Shown: positions 51,805 through 60,734, numbered from the stretch's first letter. The stretch is 64,000 bases of DNA from Oxalobacteraceae bacterium AB_14 (GCA_000381565.1 KB906725.1:1059785-1123784), one strand, 5' to 3'. Made by a program: numbers and translations. The notes: generated from the sequence alone by a model not told the origin.

Positions 51805-53409
51805 TCAGCAGGCGCGGATCACGCAGCCGTGCGCGGCCAGCTTGCCGCGCGCCTGGTCCCAGCCATCGGCGTACAGCAGCGGGCCGGCGGTGGCCTCCAG
51901 CGTCACCGGCCGGTCCGACAGATTGGCCAGCACCGTGATGGCGCCGGCGCCGCTGCCGCGCCGCATGCCGATCACGCCCGGCGGCAGCGCCTCGATGAAC
52001 GCGGTGGCGTCCTGGCGCAAGGCCGGATGCGCGCGCCGCAAGGCCAGCAGGGCGCTGTAGTGCTTGTGCATGCCGGGGTTGAAGGCGCCCCAGTCGAGCC
52101 GGTAGCGGTCGAACAGCACCGTCCAGTCGCGCCAGCTCGGTTCGTCGAACTCCTGGCCCATCAGGATGTGCGGCACGCCGTCCATGGTCAGCAGCAGCGC
52201 CGCCGCCGCGCGGTGGGCGCCGGCGCCGAGCACCTTGCTGGCGCGCGGCTGTTCCTTGTCTTCCAGCCAGCGCATGCGCAGCGCGCCGCGCGGGAAGCTG
52301 TAGGTCGACTCCTTCCAGTACTGGGCAAAGGCGGGCGCGTCGGCCTGGCCGCGGGCGACGCGGCGCAGCATCTCGCGCGTGCCGCCTTCGTAGGTCAGGT
52401 CGCAGCTGTGCAGGTGATGGAATTCGTCGTAGGACTGCGAGATCAGCGCGATGTCGGGCCGCAGCGCCGCCAGCGCGGTGCGGATCTCGGCCAGGAAATC
52501 GGTGGGCGTGATGTCGGAATCGTCCAGGCGCAAGCCGTCGAAGCCGTAGCGGCCGAGCCAGCGCCGCATGGACGCGATCAGCTCGGTACGCAGCGCGCGC
52601 TTGCTGAAGTCGAAGCCGGCGAAGTACTCGCGCTGCGGCACGGCGTAGTAGACCTGGCCGTCGGCGTCGCGGGTGTACCAGTCGGGATGGGCGGCGGTCC
52701 AGGGATGGTCGGCGCTGCTGCGGTTGAGCGTCCAGTCGAACACCACGCGCATGCCGCGCGCGTGGATGGCGTCGACCAGCGCCTGCAGCGCGGCCGCGTC
52801 GCCCAGCGCCGGATCGATCGCGTCGAAATCGGCCACGGCGTAGGGATCGCCCAGCGTGCCGCGCCGTCCCTGCAGGCCGATCGGATGGATGGGCATCATC
52901 CAGATCACGCTGACGCCCAGTTGCTCCAGATAGTCGAGGCGGGCGCGCACGCCGTCGAAATCGCCGCCGAAAGCGGGCACCGACAACTGGTAGATCACCG
53001 CCTCGCGCAACCACGCCGGACTGGCAAGCGCCTGATGGCGGCGGTACAGCGGGCCGGCCGCGCCGGCGTCCAGGCCGCGCTGGCGCATCAGCACGTCGCC
53101 ATGCTGATCCACCGTCAGGCAGGAATTGTTCTGGCCATCCTCCGAGATCCAGGGATTGGCGGGGTCCGGTATCCAGTGCGTGTCATCGACGACGAGTTTG
53201 TACAGATGACGGCCGGCGGCGATCGGCAGCACGCATTCCCAGCGGCCGGGCGCCACCTGCTCGAGCTGGCAGACATCGCCTGCCCAGCAGTTGAAAGTCC
53301 CTGCCAGCGCGACGCTGCGCAGTCCTGGCGCGCCCTGGTAACGAAAACGGATGCCTTGTGCGCAGCGCTGGGGCAGCTGCTCTCGGGAGGTCTCGAATTG
53401 GATATTCAT
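51805..53409 (-). CDS. GH13 alpha-amylase family protein with altered catalytic regions
   Basis: The protein has 534 residues from ATG 53409; a TTG 12 bases upstream is possible, and no clear ribosome site is seen. An N-terminal CBM48-like domain (about 20-95, GLRSVALAGTFNCWAGDV) precedes the barrel (AVIYQLSVPAFGGDFDGV, LEQLGVSVIWMMPIHPIG, MRVVFDWTLNRSSADHPW). The nucleophile Asp seems present in FDGLRLDDSDITP (about 296). The acid region reads ALISQSYDEFHH (about 323) where Glu is expected after LI or S. Region IV reads WLEDKEQPRASK where active enzymes have xxNHDxxR. Two of three catalytic residues may therefore be lost. It may bind rather than cleave alpha-glucans, or belong to an uncharacterised GH13 subfamily. 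Confidence 0.85.
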   Translation of the reverse strand: MNIQFETSREQLPQRCAQGIRFRYQGAPGLRSVALAGTFNCWAGDVCQLEQVAPGRWECVLPIAAGRHLYKLVVDDTHWIPDPANPWISEDGQNNSCLTVDQHGDVLMRQRGLDAGAAGPLYRRHQALASPAWLREAVIYQLSVPAFGGDFDGVRARLDYLEQLGVSVIWMMPIHPIGLQGRRGTLGDPYAVADFDAIDPALGDAAALQALVDAIHARGMRVVFDWTLNRSSADHPWTAAHPDWYTRDADGQVYYAVPQREYFAGFDFSKRALRTELIASMRRWLGRYGFDGLRLDDSDITPTDFLAEIRTALAALRPDIALISQSYDEFHHLHSCDLTYEGGTREMLRRVARGQADAPAFAQYWKESTYSFPRGALRMRWLEDKEQPRASKVLGAGAHRAAAALLLTMDGVPHILMGQEFDEPSWRDWTVLFDRYRLDWGAFNPGMHKHYSALLALRRAHPALRQDATAFIEALPPGVIGMRRGSGAGAITVLANLSDRPVTLEATAGPLLYADGWDQARGKLAAHGCVIRAC

Positions 53410-53611
53410 TGTGTTATTCAACTACAAAAATGTATTTAAGTAAATATTTATCGCATGGATATCCATAGTTTCATTATTTTCTTGTGTAGTTTAGATACTT
53501 GTTGCCGCGTATTTGATGGAGCGCAAGTGTGATTATTCGAGAGTTTTTACTCAGACTAAAGCGCACATACTGAACGTCTTGCCCGGTAGATGATTCTTCG
53601 AGGTGACGCCT

Positions 53612-55222
53612 ATGATGTTCAGCCACATGTCGGGACGCCGCTTGGGTTTGCCGTTCGCCCGCCTCCCTCCACGCCTGCCTGTCATGTACCTGGCCATCCT
53701 CTTCGTGGTCCTGGTGTGCAGTTCGCTGGCGGGCATCCAGGTATGGCTGACCGCGCACGCCCGCAGCGTGCAACTGGACGAATCGGAAGCGGCCGCCGCC
53801 AACCTGGCGCAGGCCGTGGGGCAGCATGCCTATGACACCATCAAGGAAGCCGATACGGTCCTGGTCGGGCTGGTGGAGCGGCTCGAAAACGACGGCAAGC
53901 TCGACCTTGAACTCGAGCGCTTCCATCAGCTGCTGGTGCACCGCGTGGCGGAGTTGCCGCAACTACATGGCCTGTTTGTGTATGGCGACGATGGCCGCTG
54001 GCTGGTCAACTCCCGAGCGGTGCTGCAACAGGGGCAAAACAATTCGGATCGCGAGTATTTCATCTACCACCGTGAGCATGCGGACCGGGGCGTGCATATC
54101 GGCCCTCCCTTGCGCAGCAAATCGAGCGGGGAGTGGATCGTCACCGTGTCGCGCCGCTACAATCGGCCGGACGGTTCGTTTGGCGGGGTGGTGCTGGCGG
54201 CCATCGATATGAACTATTTCCAGAAGTTCTTCCAGCGCTTCAAAATCGGCCAGGATGGCGCCATTCAGCTGGTGCTGGAGGACGGTATCTTGCTGGTGCG
54301 CCGGCCCTTCAACGAAAAATCGCTGGGCAGGGATATTTCCAAACTGCCCTTGTTCCATGAATACTTGCCCAGCGCCGCGGTCGGCACCGTCACGTTCACC
54401 TCGGCGCAGGACGGCGTGACGCGGATTAACAGCTACCGGCGCCTGGAAGCCTATCCGCTGGTGGTCTCGGCCGCCTTGTCCAGGGATGAAGCGCTGGCGC
54501 AATGGCGGGCCGATGCCTATTTCTACAGCGGCGGCGTCGTCATCCTGGTGCTGGCGACAGGCTTGCTGGGGATACGGCTGGTGCGGCAGATTAATCTGCG
54601 GACGCGGGCGGAGGCGGAACTGGTGCGTGCGCGCAATTCGCTGGTGACGCTGAATCAAACGCTGGAGCGCCTGGCGATGCAGGATGGCTTGACCGGCCTG
54701 TCCAACCGCCGCCATTTTGACGCGGCCTTGAAGAGCGAATTCAGCCGGGCGATGCGCGGCGCCAGCTCGCTGGCGCTGATCATGATCGATGTCGATTGCT
54801 TCAAGCAGTACAACGATATCTTCGGCCATGCCGCCGGCGACGAGTGCCTGAGGGCGATCAGCAAAGTGATCGCCGGCTGCAAGCACCGGCCCGGCGACAT
54901 CGCCGCGCGCTACGGCGGCGAGGAGCTGGCGGTGCTGCTGCCGGGGACGGATGTGGCCGGGGCGCTGGCGGTCGGCGAACATATCCGCGCGGCGATCGAG
55001 GCATTGAACATCAGGCATCCCGGCAGCGCCACCGGGCACGTGACGGTCAGCGCCGGCGTCGAAGCCTACGCGCCGGTGCGCTTCGAGACCGAGCCGCTCG
55101 ATCTCATCAAGGCTGCCGACCAGGCGCTGTACCGGGCCAAATCGCTGGGGCGCAACCGCGTCGATTCGAACATCATCGATCGGGAAGTGCGCTTGGCTTC
55201 CGGCGTGGGGGTGGCCGGGTAG
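53612..55222 (+). CDS. Membrane diguanylate cyclase with periplasmic Cache-type sensor
   Basis: The protein has 536 residues from ATG 53612 (GAGG 8 bases upstream). A first membrane helix (about 25-45) is followed by a dCache-like sensor domain (about 50-300, QLHGLFVYGDDGRWLVNSRAVL, GVVLAAIDMNYFQKFFQRF), then a second helix (GGVVILVLATGLLGIRLV) and a coiled linker. The GGDEF domain carries the active-site motif ARYGGEELAVLL with an inhibitory-site RPGD five residues upstream. It should make c-di-GMP in response to an external ligand and be feedback-inhibited by its product. Confidence 0.92.
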   Translation: MMFSHMSGRRLGLPFARLPPRLPVMYLAILFVVLVCSSLAGIQVWLTAHARSVQLDESEAAAANLAQAVGQHAYDTIKEADTVLVGLVERLENDGKLDLELERFHQLLVHRVAELPQLHGLFVYGDDGRWLVNSRAVLQQGQNNSDREYFIYHREHADRGVHIGPPLRSKSSGEWIVTVSRRYNRPDGSFGGVVLAAIDMNYFQKFFQRFKIGQDGAIQLVLEDGILLVRRPFNEKSLGRDISKLPLFHEYLPSAAVGTVTFTSAQDGVTRINSYRRLEAYPLVVSAALSRDEALAQWRADAYFYSGGVVILVLATGLLGIRLVRQINLRTRAEAELVRARNSLVTLNQTLERLAMQDGLTGLSNRRHFDAALKSEFSRAMRGASSLALIMIDVDCFKQYNDIFGHAAGDECLRAISKVIAGCKHRPGDIAARYGGEELAVLLPGTDVAGALAVGEHIRAAIEALNIRHPGSATGHVTVSAGVEAYAPVRFETEPLDLIKAADQALYRAKSLGRNRVDSNIIDREVRLASGVGVAG

Positions 55223-55231
55223 GCCGGAACG

Positions 55232-55944
55232 CTATTGCCTGGACGTCGGCGAGACGGTCTTGCTGACTTTGCCTGTCTCGTCCAGCATCTGGATCTCGGC
55301 CTTGCCCTCGGCGCTGACCACCAGCTTCATGCGAATCCGGCCTTGAGCGTCGTTCAGTTGCAGGGCCGCGCCTTGGTCGCCGGTGTTGCCCAGCCAGATG
55401 CGGTTGTTGCCCAGGCGGCCCTGTTGGTTCAGTTGCTGCCAATAGGCTTGCCGGCCGCCTCGTGCAAGCGCTTGTTGTCCGCCAGCGAGGTGACCGTATA
55501 AAGGGGAACGTCGTTGATCTTGATGACGGTCTGCTGGTGGTTCGCGCTGTCGTGGTTCAACAATTGCAGGGCCTGGTCCTGGCGGAAGCGGTCGAAGGTC
55601 AGCGACAAGCCGGAAGAAATCTTGCCGTCGGCGCCGATGCCGCCTTTCTGGATCAAGCCGCCGTTTTCGGTGCCTTCCTCGTTGATGAACAGCATGCCCG
55701 CAAAGCTGTTGCGATCGGGCCGGGCGCCTTCCTTGCCCTGCATGAAGTCGCCGGGGAACTGCGCCTTGTTGGACATGACGATGCGCTTGGTGCCGTCCGG
55801 TTCAACGATGTTGATACGGCCGACCATGATCTCGTCGAATTTCTCGTGCCGGATCGGTTCCCTGGCCCCGGCCAGGAAAAATACCGCCGCCAGCGCGCTG
55901 GCCATCGTGGTGGCACCGGCCAGGAATGTTCTGATTTGCGACAT
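55232..55944 (-). pseudogene. Membrane-anchored hypothetical protein interrupted by a one-base frameshift
   Basis: From ATG 55944 the frame encodes an N-terminal anchor (MSQIRTFLAGATTMASALAAVFFLAG), then DEIMVGRINIVEPDGTKRIVMSNKAQFPGDFM and GMLFINEEGTENGGLIQKGG, and stops after GKPIGSN at 55429. The next frame carries straight on: YWQQLNQQGRLGNNRIWLGN, NDAQGRIRMKLVVSAEGKAEIQMLDETGKV and a stop at 55232. The two parts fit as one protein if a base is missing near 55440 (GKP then YWQQL). I do not recognise a named family. The start overlaps the broken XRE gene upstream, so both belong to one damaged operon. A sequencing error would restore an intact gene. Confidence 0.8.
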
Positions 55945-55946
55945 TG

Positions 55947-56365
55947 GAAGAACACGCTGCCCCGGTTGTCCCGGGTTTCCAGCGTTGCCAGCTTGACGCG
56001 CTCGGATTCGAACTCCGTCAGCAAGCCGGCGCGTTCCTCGCGGCTGATGGTGTTCGCGGCCAGCCTCAGTTCCTGGATTTTTTCGAACTGCTCAAAATGG
56101 CGTCCGATTCATTCTTGAGCAGCACGCCTTTCGAGACGTACTTGTAGCGATGATTGGACGAGAAGATGCCGTCGTTGGCGGCCAGCATCAGCGCAAGACC
56201 GAGGGCGCCGGCGACGATGGCGCCGAACTTGTCGGCGGACGGCTGCGATTTATCGTTTTCCAGCTGGGACAGGTAGGACTGCTCGATGCCGGTGGCGGCC
56301 GACATCTGCGGCTGCGTGAGATTTCTTTCCGTTCTGATTTGCTTGAGTCGCTCGCCAAAATTCAT
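55947..56365 (-). pseudogene. XRE-type helix-turn-helix membrane protein, broken by deletion and frameshift
   Basis: From ATG 56365 the frame reads MNFGERLKQIRTERNLTQPQMS and AATGIEQSYLSQLENDKSQPS, a complete Cro/C1 helix-turn-helix. Directly after SADKFGAIVAGALGL comes ALMLAANDGIFSSNHRYKYVSKG, a membrane-proximal segment. A stretch of about 50 residues (expected linker and most of the membrane helix) is missing. The frame then stops at 56066, but coding sense continues one base out of frame (DAIFEQFEKIQELRLAANTI, EFESERVKLATLETRDNRGSVFF) up to the next gene's start. Function would be a membrane-tethered regulator; the downstream gene is its probable partner. Confidence 0.75.
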
Positions 56366-56488
56366 CGCAGGGGTGCCTTGTTCAAATGGTGTGGGCATAT
56401 TCTTGGCGATTCACCCATGAATGAGAAGGTGAATATGCTGGAATATCGAGGAATGTTGCGGTTTTGGCAGTATTTATTCGACGGACGC

Positions 56489-56523
56489 AAAAAAAGGCTG
56501 GCCAGTTTGCACTGGGCAGCCTT
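56489..56523 (-). terminator. Intrinsic terminator of the collagen-like gene
   Basis: On the minus strand, AAGGCTGCCCAGT and ACTGGCCAGCCTT pair (one C-C mismatch) around a GCAA loop, followed by a run of T. It lies 40 bases after the gene. The remaining part of 56366-56488 shows no feature besides the presumed promoter of the XRE gene. Confidence 0.8.
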
Positions 56524-56562
56524 GTTTGGGACGGCGTCGCCTGGACGCCGCCGCCGGCGGGC

Positions 56563-56934
56563 TTAGCGTTGCGGGACGACGATCACGGTGTCGCCGGTCT
56601 TGCCTTTGGCGCCGGTGTCGCCTTTGACGCCGTCGTAGCCGGGAGCGCCGACTTCGCCCTTGGCGCCGGCGTCACCCTTGCTGCCGTCGACACCTGCTGC
56701 GCCGCTGTCGCCGGTCTGGCCGGTGGCGCCGCTGTCGCCGGTCTGGCCGGTGGCGCCGGTGGCGCCGGTGGCGCCAGGGCTGGCCTCAGCGCCGGTGGCG
56801 CCAGTCGCGCCGGTAGCGCCGGGCGCGCCGGCGGGACCGGCGACCACTTGCACCACCGGTGGCGGTGCCTGGCGCTGGCAGGCGGCCAGGACGAAGGTGG
56901 CGGTGAGGGCGAGCAAGATCAGGGTACGTTTCAT
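56563..56934 (-). CDS. Collagen-like repeat lipoprotein
   Basis: The protein has 123 residues with a lipobox (LTATFVLAACQRQ; Cys at about 19). Residues about 33-115 are uninterrupted Gly-X-Y triplets (GPAGAPGATGATGATGAE, GQTGDSGATGQTGDSGAA, GVKGDTGAKGKTGDT), many with Thr or Lys/Asp in Y positions that stabilise bacterial collagen triple helices without hydroxyproline. It should form a short surface-anchored trimeric rod. The gene is isolated. Repeats of this kind change in number by slippage, so the length may vary between strains. Confidence 0.87.
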   Translation of the reverse strand: MKRTLILLALTATFVLAACQRQAPPPVVQVVAGPAGAPGATGATGATGAEASPGATGATGATGQTGDSGATGQTGDSGAAGVDGSKGDAGAKGEVGAPGYDGVKGDTGAKGKTGDTVIVVPQR

Positions 56935-57035
56935 GATAAATCCTTAGTCAATGACTGCGCCGCGGCATGCGGTGGTCTGAATGCAGCATGCGCCGACCCG
57001 CCGTGCTGGTCCGTGCGCTTCAGTACATAGCGGAC

Positions 57036-57734
57036 TTACCCGGTAAAGCGTTGCGAGAGGGGCCGATCGGTGGCGTCGAGCACAAATTCGCGCACGTCCG
57101 CGAAGGCGGCGCCAAACGCCGGCCGCTTCGCGATGAGCGAGAGGTAGCGCTGGAAGATCCCGTCGCCGCACAAGTCATAGCCGCGCGCCCAGAAAACAGC
57201 GTGCCCGACGATGCAATCGGCCGCGGTAAATGCCTGCCCGCAGATATGCGGCGTCCGCTCCAGCCGCGCAAGCAGCTGGGGTTCTATCTCCTCGCGGAAC
57301 TTCTTGCGGTAGCGCGCCACCGTGCGCGGGTCGCGCTGCGCGACCGGCAGGACATGCTCGTGGGCGCGAATTTGCCACAGCATCATGTCCACCCAGGTCG
57401 ATCCGAAATGCAGCATCTGCAGATAGTCGGCCCGCTCCGGCGATGCCGCCGGGGCGGGTGCCAGCGCGGCGTCCGGGAAGGCGTCCGCCAGAAAAGCGAC
57501 CATGGCGGCGCTCTCGAGCATGTGCTGGGTCGCGCCGTTGTCCCAGGTGATTGCCAGCACCGGCACATTGTGGTTGGGATTCAGGCGCAGGAACTCGGCG
57601 CCATACTGCACGGCGCCGCTCAGGTCTAGTTTCTCGACCTCAAAGGCATTGCCTACGACTTCGTGCAACATCCACTTGATGCGGGCGCTGCGGCTGGCCG
57701 GGGAATGGTATAGCTTCAGGTGTTTAATTAGCAA
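57036..57734 (-). CDS. Glutathione S-transferase family protein
   Basis: The protein has 232 residues. The start is TTG 57734, supported by AAGGAG 6 bases upstream; no ATG fits. The N-terminal thioredoxin-like domain (LKLYHSPASRSARIKWMLHEV, NPNHNVPVLAITWDNGATQHMLESAAMVAFLAD) has the SxxR start of bacterial GSTs and the cis-Pro in VPVL. The C-terminal helical domain follows (about 90-225). It transfers glutathione to an electrophile. It is divergent from a GlxA-type regulator, with a palindrome in the shared promoter, so it is probably that regulator's target. Confidence 0.88.
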   Translation of the reverse strand: MLIKHLKLYHSPASRSARIKWMLHEVVGNAFEVEKLDLSGAVQYGAEFLRLNPNHNVPVLAITWDNGATQHMLESAAMVAFLADAFPDAALAPAPAASPERADYLQMLHFGSTWVDMMLWQIRAHEHVLPVAQRDPRTVARYRKKFREEIEPQLLARLERTPHICGQAFTAADCIVGHAVFWARGYDLCGDGIFQRYLSLIAKRPAFGAAFADVREFVLDATDRPLSQRFTG

Positions 57735-57797
57735 GATGGTCTCCTTAGGTGGAAGGCCACAGTCTGGCCTTTCGCAGCTTGCCGGTGAAGTATCATA

Positions 57798-57818
57798 TTT
57801 GACATTTTTTATGTCAAA
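57798..57818. promoter_or_regulatory. Palindromic operator between GST and GlxA-type regulator genes
   Basis: Arms TTTGACAT and ATGTCAAA flank five T. The site ends 8 bases before the regulator's ATG and lies 63 bases upstream of the GST start, in a distinctly AT-rich stretch. The regulator itself is the most likely binder. Confidence 0.65.
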
Positions 57819-57826
57819 ATAGACAA

Positions 57827-58792
57827 ATGAAGATCATCACGGTTCTGGTCTTGGATGGCGTGTTCGACAGCAGTTTGTCGATTACGCTCGATACCTTGCA
57901 TGCGGCGCAGTCGATCCTTGCGGCGCGCGGCGGTGCGCCCAAAGTGCAGGTCAGGACCGTCGCCGCCAAGGCCTACGTCACGACCGGCGCCGGCATGCGG
58001 ATGAAGGCCGACCTCCAGTTCAACACCGTCAAACAGCAGGCATCGGACTGGATCATTGTGCCAGGCCTGGGCCACCGTTCGGACCAGGCGCTGAGCGATG
58101 GTTTTGCGCGCAGCGATACCCGGCAGGCGATGCGCTGGCTGGCTGCGGCGGGCGCCGGCAAGGCCAGGATTGCGGCCTCATGCAGTGCGGTGTTTCTGCT
58201 GGCGCAGGCCGGCCTGCTCGACGGCCGCAAGGCGACCACGGCATGGTGGCTGGCCCCGGCGTTCCGCGCCCGCTATCCGGCGGTGACGCTCGACGAAGCG
58301 CGCATGCTGGTGCGCGACGGACCGTGCCTGACGGCGGGCGCGGCCTTGTCACAGTTGGATCTGATGCTGGCCATCGTGTCGGAGCTGTTCGGCGAGTCGG
58401 TGGCGCATTGGTGTTCGCGCTATTTGCTGATCGACCAGCGCGCGTCGCAGGCGCGCTACATGATGCGCGACCACCTGGAGCATGAAGACCCGGCGGTGAT
58501 CGCGGCGGAGCGCTGGATCGATGCGCGCCTGGCGCAGCCGGTGACGGTGACGGCGCTGTCGTCCGCCCTGGCGCTGTCGCCCAAGACGCTGGCGCGGCGC
58601 ATCGAGGCGGCGACCGGCGTCTCGCCGATCAAGTTCATTCAACGGCGGCGCTTGTCGCGCGCCGCCCATCTGTTGGAAACGACGTCGCTCTCGGTCGAGG
58701 CGGTCGCGGCGCAGGTCGGCTATCAGGACAGCACCGCGCTGCGCAAATTGATCAAGCGCGAGTTTGGCGTGACGCCGAGTACCCTGCGCTGA
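57827..58792 (+). CDS. GlxA-type transcriptional regulator (DJ-1/PfpI-like sensor plus AraC DNA-binding domain)
   Basis: The protein has 321 residues. The N-terminal DJ-1/PfpI-like domain (about 1-190) has ITVLVLDGVFDSSLSITLDTL and IAASCSAVFLLAQAGLLDGR, with Cys at the nucleophile position. The C-terminal AraC double helix-turn-helix is ALSSALALSPKTLARRIEAATGVSPIKFIQRRRLSRAAHLLE then SVEAVAAQVGYQDSTALRKLIKREFGVTPSTLR. No Shine-Dalgarno is visible before the ATG. It is divergent from the GST gene, and the palindrome in between suggests autoregulation and control of GST. Confidence 0.9.
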   Translation: MKIITVLVLDGVFDSSLSITLDTLHAAQSILAARGGAPKVQVRTVAAKAYVTTGAGMRMKADLQFNTVKQQASDWIIVPGLGHRSDQALSDGFARSDTRQAMRWLAAAGAGKARIAASCSAVFLLAQAGLLDGRKATTAWWLAPAFRARYPAVTLDEARMLVRDGPCLTAGAALSQLDLMLAIVSELFGESVAHWCSRYLLIDQRASQARYMMRDHLEHEDPAVIAAERWIDARLAQPVTVTALSSALALSPKTLARRIEAATGVSPIKFIQRRRLSRAAHLLETTSLSVEAVAAQVGYQDSTALRKLIKREFGVTPSTLR

Positions 58793-58868
58793 TTGGATGC
58801 TGGCTGGCGCGCTCGCTTTAAGCGGCTGACGGTATATCATGGCGGTCGTTTCCACGATAGGACCAGGC

Positions 58869-59816
58869 ATGATCATAGCGACCCACAGCGGCAAGTTTCA
58901 CGCGGACGACGCGTGGGCGGTCGCCGTACTGAAGATATTATTCCCCGACGCGGACATCATCCGGACGCGCGAACCGGCGGCCATCGAGGCGGCCGACTTC
59001 GCCGTCGACGTCGGCGGCATCTGGGACCCGGCCAGCGGCCGCTTCGACCACCATCAAAAAGGCTTCAGCGGGGCGCGCCAGAGCGGCGTGCCGTACGCCA
59101 GCGCCGGCCTGGTCTGGCGGGAGTATGGCGCGCGCTGCGTCGCGGCGCTGGCGCTGGCGCACTACGGCCACCAGTTGTCGGACGATAAGGCGCGGGAAAT
59201 GGCCTACGGCATCGATGCCGACGTGGTGCAGTACCTCGATTTGTCGGACGTGGGGGCGGCCAAGAGCGCGCCGGGCGGCTATGGCCTGTCGGCGGTGATC
59301 TCGGGCTACAACACCAACTGGCTCGACGAGCAAAGGCTGGGCTACGGCGAGGCTGCGGACGCCTGCCGCCTGGACCAGTTCCGCCGCGCGATGGCGGTGC
59401 TGACCGACGTCATGGTCAATGCCGTCAAATACCGGCTGGGCGCCTTGCTCGCGCTGGAGCAAGTCCGGCAAGGGGAGGTGCTGGCCGACGGCAGGGTCCT
59501 GTTCCTGAAAAACGGGGCGCTGCCGTGGGGCCAGGTGGTGCGCAAGGAAATGCCGAAGGTGCTGTTCGTCATCAGCCATAACGTCGCCGAGCAACGCCAC
59601 ATGTTGCACACTGTCTCGGTCAGCCCGGAGAGTTTCGACGCCCGCGCCGACTTGCCGGAAGCTTGGGCGGGGCTGCGCGATGCCGAGCTGGCGGCGGTCA
59701 CCGGCGTGGCCGATGCGGGCTTCTGCCACAACGGCAGGTTTATCGCGTCCGCCAAGTCCTACGAGGGAATACGCGCGATGGCGGCGCTGGCGGTGGCCGA
59801 GGTGGGCGCGGGCTGA
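58869..59816 (+). CDS. MYG1 family protein (DHH-type phosphoesterase/exonuclease fold)
   Basis: The protein has 315 residues from ATG 58869 (AGGA upstream). ATHSGKFHADDAWAVAVLKIL at the N-terminus and FDHHQKGFSGARQSGVPYASAGLVW at about 60 carry the His/Asp metal-binding motifs of the MYG1/DHH superfamily. The C-terminal region (MPKVLFVISHNVAEQRHMLHTVSV, GLRDAELAAVTGVADAGFCHNGRFI) is conserved too. The eukaryotic homologue MYG1 is a 3'-5' RNA exonuclease; the bacterial function is not established. It is downstream of the GlxA-type gene by 76 bases. Confidence 0.88.
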   Translation: MIIATHSGKFHADDAWAVAVLKILFPDADIIRTREPAAIEAADFAVDVGGIWDPASGRFDHHQKGFSGARQSGVPYASAGLVWREYGARCVAALALAHYGHQLSDDKAREMAYGIDADVVQYLDLSDVGAAKSAPGGYGLSAVISGYNTNWLDEQRLGYGEAADACRLDQFRRAMAVLTDVMVNAVKYRLGALLALEQVRQGEVLADGRVLFLKNGALPWGQVVRKEMPKVLFVISHNVAEQRHMLHTVSVSPESFDARADLPEAWAGLRDAELAAVTGVADAGFCHNGRFIASAKSYEGIRAMAALAVAEVGAG

Positions 59817-59834
59817 GCCCCCGGTGCGCGGGCG

Positions 59835-60734
59835 TCACCAGCGCATGGTCGGAATAAAATCCGCAAACGCCCGCAGTGGCGCCGGCAGATAGCGCCGGCC
59901 CGGATAGTACAGCGAGGGGCCGCTAAACGATGGCCACCAGCGCTCCAGCACCGGCTCCAGTTCGCCGCGCTCGATGTAGGGCTTCAGCCAGTCTTCGAAC
60001 AGGTACACCAGGCCGCTGCCGGCCAGCGCCGCATCCACTTTCAAGTCGGCGCCGGCGCCCAGGTTGACGATCAACGGACCGGCCGGTTTGATGACGACCT
60101 TCTTGCCTTTGTGCTCGAATTCCCAATCGGGCATGGCGCCGCTGGAAAAGCGCCCGCGCAGGCAGATATGTTGCAGCAGGGCTTCCGGACGCTTGGGCAT
60201 GCCGTGCTGGCGCAGATAGTCGGGCGATGCCGCCAGCGCAAAACGTTGCCGTCGCGGTCCGATCGGAATTGCCACCATATCGAGCTCCATGTGTTCTTCG
60301 TAGCGGACGCCGGCATCGCAGCCGGAGCGCTGCAGATCGACAAAGCTGTCATCGACGATGATCTCCAGGCAGATGTCCGGATAGGCGGCGATAAACGGCG
60401 GAATGATGCGCGGCAGGATCAGTTTCGACACGCTGAGCGGGACGTTGAGGCGCAGCCTGCCTGCCGGCCGGTCGCGAAAACCGTTCACCACATCCAGCGC
60501 CGATTCGACCGCGCCCAGCGCCGGCATCAGTTGCTCCAGCAAGCGCTGGCCGGCGTCGGTGGTGGCCACGCTGCGGGTGGTGCGGTTCAGCAGCCGTACA
60601 CCAAGGCCGGCCTCCAGTCGCCGCACCGCTTCGCTCAGTTGTGACGCGCTAGTGCCCGTCATGCGCGCGGCGCCGCGAAAGCCGCCGTGTTTGGCGACCG
60701 CGACGAAGGCGCCGATGTCCTGTAGATCAGCCAT
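59835..60734 (-). CDS. LysR family transcriptional regulator
   Basis: The protein has 299 residues. The winged helix-turn-helix (MADLQDIGAFVAVAKHGGFRGAARMTGTSASQLSEAVRRLEAGLGVRLLNRTTRSVATTDAG) occupies residues 1-62. The periplasmic-binding-like effector domain follows (RLRLNVPLSVSKLILPRIIPPF, GCDAGVRYEEHMELDMVAIPIG). It is divergent from the aldo/keto reductase gene by 106 bases, with a perfect palindrome (60754-60768) in between. That is the classical LysR layout in which the regulator controls the neighbour and itself. Confidence 0.92.
   Translation of the reverse strand: MADLQDIGAFVAVAKHGGFRGAARMTGTSASQLSEAVRRLEAGLGVRLLNRTTRSVATTDAGQRLLEQLMPALGAVESALDVVNGFRDRPAGRLRLNVPLSVSKLILPRIIPPFIAAYPDICLEIIVDDSFVDLQRSGCDAGVRYEEHMELDMVAIPIGPRRQRFALAASPDYLRQHGMPKRPEALLQHICLRGRFSSGAMPDWEFEHKGKKVVIKPAGPLIVNLGAGADLKVDAALAGSGLVYLFEDWLKPYIERGELEPVLERWWPSFSGPSLYYPGRRYLPAPLRAFADFIPTMRW

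Noticed and set aside
56464..57030. Plus-strand open frame opposite the collagen-like gene
   Set aside because: Its Ala/Gly/Val repeats are the antisense image of Gly-X-Y codons; the minus strand has lipobox and terminator.
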